From contig OU744721.1 of NCBI GenBank assembly GCA_916613615.1, positions 76,141,060-76,205,059 on the forward strand: 64,000 nucleotides of DNA, in the 5' to 3' direction. This document shows, piece after piece, positions 49,007-59,100 of this stretch. Numbering within the stretch: the first letter of the stretch is position 1; every line of letters begins with the position of its first letter. A program made the position numbers and the translations under genes. This stretch comes from Steromphala cineraria (taxonomy: Eukaryota > Mollusca > Gastropoda > Trochida > Trochidae). The notes beneath the pieces were generated by a model. The model was not told the DNA's origin and did not search any database. It saw only the letters and a program-made list of their open reading frames with translations.

Positions 49007-49375
49007 TTTAAAGAAGCAGTAGCACGTTTTTAGGGGGAGTAAAAGGTGATGTCAGGAAAATGAAAATTAATGGTTCCAATTGAAAGACATTGTATTTAAA
49101 CTAAAAGGAGTGGTAATAATTAAAATATATAATGTTAAGTTAGACATTTGATTGCTTTTTCTTACACAAAATGAATTAAAGGTGTTCGCACAAAATGGCC
49201 GCCAATGGTTTTTATGTGAATCTTCATACTTTGTCCTCTGACTATGGATGATTGGCTTGTGTAATGAGATTTTTGAAACTGTCAAAATAATACATTTAGT
49301 ATTAATTCACAATTATTAGTAACAAATTTAAAATATAAAATAAAATAAAATAAAACGTGAAACTGACCCTTTAAA
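49007..49375 (-). mobile_element. MITE family M1, copy 3 (inverted orientation, diverged)
   Basis: The body is the reverse complement of copies 1 and 2: GCAGTAGCACGTTTTTAGGG at the left, then GGTGATGTCAGGAAAATGAA. The right end is eroded. TTTAAA flanks both sides (49007-49012 and 49370-49375), as at copy 1. Confidence 0.75.
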
Positions 49376-50055
49376 AGATTACTAATATTTACGGTCAGGA
49401 AAAATTATAAAATTGCCCTGGTCCAGGACTTACTTATGTTTGGTTGCTGAATTAATATTTACGAGTTTTATTTTACTGACTGTTTTATTTCAAGTTATAT
49501 GAACTTATTGACTTCCCTTCATATATCACAACTTATTGAAGGCTGGTTTAATAAGGGTTGTTTAGATATGTTATCTTCTAATAACCTTTGTTTCCTGCCC
49601 AGTAGTGACTTTGTCAAAACCTTAAATACAAAACAGCACAACAATGTGGTAGATTCTTCATTTATTTGAAAACACATGAATTTACAAAATAATTCATTGA
49701 ATTCCCATTACTTAACAACTTATATATTTTACAATTCGTCTACAAGTTGATACACATTATATCCTTCTTCTCTTTCATAATCCTTGGATTATGGTTGATG
49801 ATGTAATAAAGTATCAATCATCTGTTAAGAAGTTTGAATAACCAATTTGAGCAAGTATATGAATCTAGATAAACTAAAGATAAAATTCTTCATTACAAAT
49901 ACTGAAGCTGTATTGTCGTATGTGATATAGATTCAAAAACAAAATAATTGTGAACATAAAAGTGTTCATGAAAATACTTTTCAAAGGAAAGAAAAGTTGT
50001 ATGTTGGTTTCATTCACAAGTTAGAAATTAATATAATTATTTATGACACACATTG

Positions 50056-51486
50056 AAAAATAGAGCCATTGGCTCTGTAGCTCATCAGGCTTCATCATCA
50101 ATTATGCTGTAGAGTGTGGCCAATGATACCCCCTTTGTAGAGGCCACAGGGGCACCAATCATAAAATTAAGTATATATAGGCGACAAGTTTCAGTTTTCT
50201 AGGCCTTATACTTCAGGAGAAGAAGATGAAAATAGATTTGAAGGATGTTCCTGTTGCCTTTATTAGGGGTCACAGGGCAACCAAAGCTACAATTTATAAT
50301 CCTCACTAGCCAAGGTGTCTGTACACAAAGTTTCAGCTTTCTAGGCCTCATGGTTCTGGAGAAGACAATGAAATAGGATTTTAGGGCGTGGCAGCTGTGG
50401 CCCTTATTAGAGGTCACAGGGCCACCAAAGCTACAATATATAATCTTCACTAGCCAAGGAGTCTGTACAAAAAGTTTCAGCTTTCTAGGCCTGATGGTTC
50501 TGGAGAAGAAGATGAAAATAGGTTTTTAGGGCGTGGCCCCTGTGGCCCTTATTAGGGGTCACAGGGCCACCAAAGCTACAATTTATAATCCTCACTCTTC
50601 AAAGAGGCTATACACAAAGTTTCAGCTTTCTAGGCCTTATGGTTCTGGAGAAGAAGATGAAAATAGGTGTTTAGGGCGTGGCCCCTGTGGCCCTTATTAG
50701 GGGTCACAGGGCCACCAAAGCTACAATTCATAATCTTCACTAGCCAAGGTGTCTGTACAAAAAGTTTCAGCTTTCTAGCCTCATGGTTCTGGAGAAGAAG
50801 ACGAAAATAGGTTTTTAGGGCGTGGCCCCTGTGGCCCTTATAAGGGGTCACAGGGCCACCAAAGCTACAATTTATAATCCTCACTAGCTAAGGAGTCTGT
50901 ACACAAAGTTTCAGCTTTCTAGGCCTTATGCTTCTGGAGAAGAAGATGAAAATAGGTTTATAGGTCGTGGCCCCTGTGGCCCTTATTAGGGGTCACAGGG
51001 CCACCAAAGCTACAATTTATAATCCTCACTAGCCAAGGAGTCTGTACACAAAGTTTCAGCTTTCTAGGCCTTATGGTTCTGGAGAAGAAGATGAAAATAG
51101 GTTTTTAGGGTGTGGCCCCTGTGGCCCTTATTAGGGGTCACAGGGCTACCAAAGCTACAATTTATAATCCTCACTAGCCAAGGAGTCTGTACACAAGGTT
51201 TCAGCTTTCTAGGCCTTATGGTTCTGGAGAAGAAGATGAAAATAGGTTTTTAGGGTGTGGCCCCTGTGGCCCTTATTAGGGGTCACAGGGCCACCAAAGC
51301 TACAATTTATAATCCTCACTAGCTAAGGAGTCTGTACACAAAGTTTCAGCTTTCTAGGCCTTATGGTTCTGGAGAAGAAGTCGAAATTCCACAAAGTTTA
51401 CGGACGGATGGACGGACGGACGGACGGACGCCGGACACCATGCCATGCCATAAGCCCATCGGGCCTTACAGGCCAGATGAGCTAAC
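50056..51486 (+). mobile_element. Pearl-like modular repeat, copy 4 (divergent subfamily, about 8 units)
   Basis: It has the same left end (AGAGCCATTGGCTCT, TAGCTCATCAGG) but units built on GTGGCCCCTGTGGCCC and AGGGGTCACAGGGCCAC instead of GTGACCC and GGGTCAC. The 3' hairpin is GGCCT-TAC-AGGCC in place of GGACT-TTC-AGTCC. The microsatellite lies at about 51400-51433 and the end is CCAGATGAGCTAA. This marks a distinct subfamily, to which eroded copy 3 seems closer. Confidence 0.85.
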
Positions 51487-52093
51487 AATCTGAATGGCAC
51501 TTAATAAAGGCATCTAGAAAACATATATTGAACAATGGCACAGAATGATACTCACACCAAAAGGAGATGTAAAGATATCCTAATAAAAAAGTTTTCTCTG
51601 TGAGTAATATCAATAAAAAAATATACTGGTAATATAAAAAATTAGACAAAAACACTCTAAAAAACTACATCAAGATTAATGAGAAGCAAGTTACACATTT
51701 TAGCTTTAAATTACCTACAGAGATAATTACACAAGTTGATTCCTTATCTTAAAAAAATTCCATTTTGAAATCAAAATAGTTTTTAAAATATCTGGGATAC
51801 GTGATATAATGTATAAAATGTTTTAGCGTATATTTGTGCATTGTTTGTGATAGCAAAACATAATGAATAATCATTAAAAAATAACCATAACATAACTGAT
51901 ATAAAATTACAAGATACATGGAACAAAATCGGAATGTTTCAGTCTAAATACATAGCACACTATAACAACAAAAAAATAACCTTTCAAAAGCACATAAAAG
52001 AGAAATGTACTGACATGTATCAAAAAAGTATACACTTTAAAGGATGTAAATGAAGAGTTTGAAGTAAACATATTTTTAAAAGAAATCTTTCCT

Positions 52094-52365
52094 AAGGTGT
52101 TCCATCTTCCTATGCAAAGCACGAAACGCCAGTCTACGAACTGTCAGTTTTATACCTTGCTGCATACCCTTGAGTTTTCTGTGCTGATATATGCACCCCT
52201 ACAGGGGTTTGTTAGCAACCTCCAGTTATTTTCTGATTGGACTATTGATTCTCTTCAAGTAAGCTAGAGAGCAAGCACAAAATATTCAAGGGTATGCAGC
52301 AAGACATAAAACTGACAGTTCGGAAACTGGCATTTTAGGCTTTGCGTAGGAAGATGAAGGCGTTC
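52094..52365. mobile_element. Fold-back MITE family F2, copy 2, with 9-bp TSD
   Basis: A 254-bp element (52103-52356) begins CATCTTCCTATGCAAAGC and ends GCTTTGCGTAGGAAGATG. Flanks AAGGTGTTC and AAGGCGTTC form a 9-bp duplication with one mismatch. Its arms match copy 1 but the centre is longer and includes CCCCTACAGGGG. It lies downstream of caspase B. Confidence 0.82.
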
Positions 52366-52649
52366 ATGTTTGAATACTCAAGCCTAACAGGTTCAAGATC
52401 CAGCAACTGTTAACATTGCATAAGTGTTTCTCCTTTGTTTCATTTTCTTTGCAGCACTTGTCTTGTGTGGTGTGAAGAAACTATACTTGGTAATGAGGCA
52501 TTGTAAGTGTTCATAATTTATTTAGCAACTACATGGTTTAAAGTCTTAGAGTTTCTTCAGAACTAAAATATAGAAATATTCTTTTAACAAAGCATGGTAC
52601 ATTTACATCACATTAGGTTTATCCTTTATCAGCGCTTCATGTATTCAGC

Positions 52650-52762
52650 AGATCAAGACACTAGAGCTCAAAGAGGTTTTCTTGTTCTGAGTTTGGAGTT
52701 ACAAAGACATCAAGCATCGAGTAGACATAGCGAACCTGTTCTTGAGCAGCAAAATCTGGCTT
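52650..52762 (-). pseudogene. Decayed extra copy of the caspase last exon, downstream of B
   Basis: On the minus strand it reads QEQVRYVYSMLDVFVTPNSE then QENLFEL-stop, aligning with KKQAGCVYSMLTKDVFFTPK and PEPEEPLGAS of the functional exon. Two codons are missing in the TKD region and many residues are changed. It lies about 175-285 nt downstream of the caspase B stop codon. Together with the relic beside A it points to an ancestral duplicated terminal exon. Confidence 0.7.
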
Positions 52763-52902
52763 CAAGAAAATCAGTAACCGCTAAGACATTTGTTGCTTGA
52801 CAGTGAAGAGCGGGTAGAAGGAAAGATGAAGACAAATTTTGCTAACTCAGCCATAACTATAGATCCGCAAAGGATCTAGCTTATCGAAAATTGGACAGGA
52901 CT

Positions 52903-52908
52903 TTTATT
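52903..52908 (-). terminator. Possible polyadenylation signal AATAAA, caspase B
   Basis: The minus strand reads AATAAA 28-33 nt downstream of the caspase B stop codon, which would give a short 3' UTR. Cleavage position is unknown. Confidence 0.45.
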
Positions 52909-52935
52909 CTTCCAGTAATGAGATCAGCTCCAGAA

Positions 52936-53198
52936 CTATCCAAGAGGTTCCTCTGGTTCTGGTTTTGGAGTGAAGAAGACGTCCTTGGTGAGCATGGAGT
53001 AGACACAGCCAGCCTGCTTCTTGGCGTTGATGACTGGGTTGTTGATGTTATTTGACTGGTAGTCTAGAGCTACGTTGTTGATCGTCTTCGTTAACAGTTT
53101 GTGGAAGTTCACTGTGGCCGGGTCAACGCTTTTTACCGTGTCCCAGAGTGCCTTCACAAACCAGGATCCCTCAGCCGGGCGGCGGAATGCAAAGTGAC
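52936..53198 (-). CDS. Caspase B exon 5 (small subunit p10, stop)
   Basis: Acceptor CCATTCTCCAG, two nt completing a glycine, 86 codons from HFAFRRP to PEEPLG, stop TAG. Where A continues GGA GCT TCT, B has GGA TAG TTC, shortening the tail. Confidence 0.93.
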
Positions 53199-56100
53199 CT
53201 GGAGAATGGTAAAGATAATTAAATGATTGATAGAGTTGAAAAGTTGAGTTGAGTTGAGTTGATTGAAAGAGTATTATATTTATCATAAAACCCTTAAACA
53301 TGGTATCATAATTTGACCTTATTTACTTACAGAAATTGTCTTCAATCATTCCATTACTAGAATTAAAGAAATGATAAGTGCATAAGGAAGGCATTAAGGA
53401 AGGCTGATCTAGCTTATGACTTAGTTTTTTTCAATTCATAACATTCAACCCCCAACTATTACTTTTATCAATAGGTACAACCCCGCCCCTCCCTCTCCTA
53501 TCCCTCACACCCCCAGCCCTTTTCAAAATTCTCGGATCCGCCACTGGGATATTGTAAATTCTCTTTATCTCTCTCAAACAATGATCATCACGAATACAAT
53601 TATTGTTTTTTGTTCAACAACAACTGATTGCCCATGACACTAAGCCTACCTGGAGGTGTGGCATACACTATACAGAAGTCCTTGTAGCAGGGTGCGGGGG
53701 AGATGGTGTATTCAGGCTCGGTGAGAGCGTCCACCACATCCATATCCTCCTGGACAGTCACACCATCATCAAGCTTTTTTCCTCGACATGCCTGGTAACA
53801 GTTCAATGATATATTCATCAATACAGAACTCGAACTAGTATCTGATATAAATTGACAGGTTTTCATCATATCAGTTGTGTCATTTCATATAAGAGCATGT
53901 CATTTTAACTTAATTGATATTATTCATTTTTATCATTTCATATAATTTTAGATAATCTTATTTCACATCGAAGCATGCCATTTCAAGTTGGATAATGTTA
54001 TTTCATATCCGACCATGTAATTTCAAATTGGAACAAGTCATTTCATATTTGATCATGTCATTTCACATTGGAACAAGTCATTTCATATTGGATCATGTCA
54101 TACAAGTCATGTCATATCCAATCATGTCATTTCATATTGGAACAAGTCACTGGATCATGTCATTTTATATCACATCATTTAGTTCTATATTCAAGGATGT
54201 TGTTTCATAGTAGATAATTTGATTTCATTTTGGATATCATATCAATCATTTCATATGGAGGCATGTCATTTCATATTGTATAATGTCATTTTATATCAGA
54301 GCATGTAATTTTGGATAGGATAATTTTATTGTTAATTCATATCATATCATATCATATCATATCTTATCTCGACTTGCACAGCAATGTCGGTTTACCATTG
54401 GTCAAAACCGGTCACGTGCCGTAGGTATATTTAGCTATGTTAAACTGGGCCACGCGCCCCCCTAGTAACAAGCAACGACGGAGTGTCAAGAGTTATCTCC
54501 CTTGCCCATTGTTCGGTAAACAAGGCCACGCTACGCTCGATTGTTGTAACGTCATGTATGCTCGGTGAATTGCCCTGCACATGCTAAAGTCAGCTTTAAA
54601 CAAAAAACATTACTGGTATAAGTGAAATGTTCTTCGAATAGGATTGGTACCTCAAAATACATTAGCAAGTCATACGGCATCTCAACGGCATGTTGACCCG
54701 CTCACTCGCGGCAAGGTTGTCCATCAGCGAGGTTCAGATTCAAATAATGCAAACAGAAATCCGACCTATGAATAATAGTTAAGTTAAAAGTCACCGCTTT
54801 TTGTTTATTGTACCCTCAAACCAACCTGTACATTCTGCTATGATGTCTGTCTCATCTATAACTCCGACACTATCAAATTAATCTCGCTTGGTCCTACTCG
54901 ACAGTCCGCCATGACAGGGACTTCTACGGCCGCTTCATATCGAATGTGGTGCGAATGCACGAGGTCACGTGACCAAACAATCAAACATAAGAAATGACCG
55001 CATTGCTCGGTATTTTGATTTTTTTTCGTAAATCCTAAATTTCCGTCTAGTACCGTGGGCTTCGCTCCGGTACGAGACCATATTTTTGGTCATTAACGCG
55101 ATGGTGTATAAATTATATTTGTAAATACCTAAATAAAAGAGTAACACTGATCTGATCAGACGCCACTTTGGCCAATCTCATCTTTCAAGCCAGATTTAAA
55201 GCATTTAGAAAAGGTGCTCGTCGAGATAAATTCGTTACCATGTGTCCGCGAGTTTGATATGGAGATTTATCATGTGTCCGAGTTAAATATCAAACTCGAA
55301 CTTCGTTCTCGTTTGATATTTAACTCGGACACATGATAAATCTCCATATCAAACTCGCGAACACATGGTAACTTATAATATATCATATCATTTCACATGA
55401 GATCATGTCATGTTATGTAGTATCTGAACATGTTCTTTTATACAGGATCAATTCCACTGATACAGGTTCATGACATTGTAAATTGGATACAACTTATCTT
55501 ACTTGATCAGTACATTTCATATTGGTTCTTACATTTCAATAAATGGCATTAAACTTAGATAATCTCCTTTCATATTTAATTCTGTACGACATTTCACCCA
55601 ACCTGAAGAAGGAATATTTTTGGTTTGCCAATGAGTGTAGGACAACAGACATCAGAAAACTTCGAGACGAGTTCCTCGGTATAAATCGCTCCACTTGAAC
55701 CCAGTATCATGTCTTTACATTCCAATACGTTGTAGCGGGTGGGGTCAACCACAAACTCCTGCTCTCCGTGGGAGGTAATCGCAACAGCCAAGCAGTCAGC
55801 ATCACTGTGGTCTTCCTTCGATACTACAAGGAAAAATAGAGCCATTGGCTCTGTAGCTCATCAGGCATCATATCAAGTTTGCTTTATACAGGCAAGATGA
55901 GCTAAAAATGAAACTGATGTTACCTATTGCAAGAAAACCTCTAAAAAAATTAGAAAACAAATGTATTATTATTCAACACTTTCTAGATCGCCAATATCAG
56001 ACAGTGAAAGAAGTCCACACTAAAATATCCAAGGAGAAATAAATTTGCCCTAGACTGTCATCTAATGGAGAAAAATAGGTTTTTAAGATTGTGACCCCTG

Positions 56101-59100
56101 TGACCCTATTTGGGGTCATGGGGTCACAAAACCTACAGTTTAGAATCCCAATGGGCCAAGGAGTCTACATGCAGTCTTTCAGCTCAATAGACCTTTAGGA
56201 GCTAAAGATGATGATGAAAATAAGTTTTTAAGGTTGTGACCCCTGTGACCCTATTTGGGGTCATGGGGTCACGAAATCTACAATTTAGAATCCCCATTGG
56301 CCAAGGAGTCTGCACATATAATTTCAGCTCTCTAGAACTTTTGGAACTTGAGAAGAAGATGAAAATAGTTTTTTAAGGTTGTGACCCCTGTGACCCTAAT
56401 CTACAATTAAGAATCCCCATAGGCCAAGGAGTCTGCACATATTACTTTCAACTCTCTAGACCTTTTGGAACTGGAGAAGAAGATGGGAATTGGTTTTTAA
56501 GGTTGTGACCCCTGTGACCCTATTTGGGGTCATGGGGTCACGAAATCTACAATTAAGAATCCCGATTGGCCAAGGAGTCTGCACATATCATTTTCAACTC
56601 TATAGTCCTTTTAGTACTGGAGAAGAAGATGAAAATAGGTTTTTAAGGTTGTGACCCCTGTGACCCTATTTGGGGTCACAGGTTCACCAAAGTTACAAAT
56701 TAGAGGTACTTGTACTAAGGTACTTGTACACAAAATTTCAGCTCTCTAATGTGTATGGTTCATGAGGAGAAGTCGAAAGTGTCAAAAGTTTACGGACGGA
56801 CGGACGACGGACGACGGACGGACGCGCCATGCCATAAGCCCATCTGGACTTTCAGTCCTGATGAGCTAAAAATTGGGATGATTTTCAGGGGAGGTTATTT
56901 GAACAGCTTATAAACATTAAACGTTACTTGGGTAATATCATTTTGAAAACCAGACATTATGTAGTACATCTTTCTTTGATAAATATGAGTTGGTAGCATT
57001 TGATAGTTCCTCAACATGTAAGCAGGGTATAGCACCTTACATAGCATATGCAATTGTTCAAATCAAAGTACATTCTGTATTTCTGAAAAACAATTTGTTG
57101 TACCGGTATGTGTTATGCAATTGTGATATATTTTGCATTTGAGGACAATGAAAATCTAATTTAATGAAATCATTGAATTAAAATAAAACACTATGGAATT
57201 GAAGCAAGTTTCAAGGCCAAAGCAATTCATGAAGGATGCTCACTTCAGTAGAAGTTTATGTCTCATGTATTATCTTTAGAATGTCTACATCCCAAAACTC
57301 AAACCTGAGTTTTTATAGTTGTCGAAGAAATCATCAAGTATTAAGCAAAAACTGCTTGCAGCCGTAGTGAGAACTGTTGTGTTTATTGAACTAGGGAGAT
57401 GACTTGCATAGCTATTCTGAACATGCCTTGTCTGAGAACTGCCACTTTGAACCAAAAAACATTGTCTTGCACTTGGAGACATTTAATTTTTGTAAGATTC
57501 CTTTAATAAAAATTGTTAACCTGCAGTGAACCAGTCCCTCATATCTTCATCCGTCATGTCAAACTTGATTCTGATATCCTGAAAACCAAGCTTCCTGAAG
57601 ACATTCTCAAAATAGTCGGCGTCAAGATCTGCTCCCTTCCTACTCGGGTTTCCTTCGAACTGTTCATTGCACACGATCAGCGCCACGCCCCTTCGAGGGT
57701 GGTCGAAGTTGTAGCTATCCGACTCGTCCCATTCAACTGGCTGCTGGTCTCCCTCTGAGGAGAAGTATTCTCTGTAATAGGAGATCAGGTCAAATCTGTA
57801 GAACTGAAATCTTATTTCTGGTATAGTTTCGGTAAACATCAAAGGCACCACCCTACCTGTGTTCCACAATAAAGTATTATTTTGAGTGACGTCATGAAAC
57901 CATGGTCCATGAATTATTTTTTTAACAAATTTGTATGTTTGTATTCAAAAAAATGGATATTTTTGTCAAAAACATGTGGAAATTTATGTCTGCATTAAAG
58001 CCATAAAAAGGAATGATGAATTGAAGTTGGTGTTTGAACAAAGGTTATTTTATCCTGCCTGCCAGTTGCCTGTTGATTTCAAACAAGTTTCATATGATAC
58101 CTTCTATATACTGTAGATGATATACAATTTTGAGACCAGCTGCCCACTTTTATCAACCACAAGTCCCATTTCTATTGAAAATAAACAAATTACTTCCTAT
58201 ACTATACTTGTCAAATAGAATTAAATGGGTCTCTGAAAGAGGTAGAAAGATATTTGGAGAAACTACTCATTTACTGGGCACAGCTGATTAGATAAAATGA
58301 GTAGGTACAAAAAATGTTCACAGTGTTTATTATTTCATCATTTATAAAATCCAATTAAGTCTTTAGTTACAGAACCAATGAAAACTTAGCAGCATAAACC
58401 CGAAAATAAATGAGACTGTGTAGATGCAAGATGACACTAACACAAGAGTCTGTTCAAACATTTTTAAGTGATTTCATTTTACTTTGATTTAAATATTGTT
58501 GAAATATTAAGCCTAATTTTATCATAATTCAAATATATGATAATATACCGGTAGTTAAGATATATGATTATATAGTTAAAATATATGGTAATATAGTTAA
58601 AATATATGATAATACATCTGTATAGGTCGAATTTATGATAATATAATTAAACATTATAATTAATTAACCATTTTTAAAAATGAAGTTTTATTGTTCAAAT
58701 ACAATACAGAGTTGTCAAATATGTCGTCTTTGCTCCAATATAATTCCTGTAAATGACTTGTCATCACAACAAAAACTACAAGTGGAAAAGTCCCAGTTCA
58801 GATGGAATTTTTTAATATTTCCTGTTGTAACAGGATCTGCTTGTACCTAAATGACAACAAGGAAACAAGCCTTGTATATTGCACAACAACTTTACCTTAC
58901 CTAGTGCTTATTATTTAGTTTTTTAATTCATATCTAGAAATTAATCTGTGTAATCTGGTATATCAATCCAAACATTTACTTCTAGTTTTTAGCAGCTTAC
59001 ATCTAAGTGATCCTGTGTCTCCTTTCACAAAGCTCAAAGGTGATCCTAAGTCCTTTAATATAACCTTAGTGCAATGTTAAAGAAAGGGAGTTAACCTTAA

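Noticed and set aside
52594..52800. 68-aa plus-strand frame downstream of caspase B
   Set aside because: It is the antisense of the decayed caspase exon relic.
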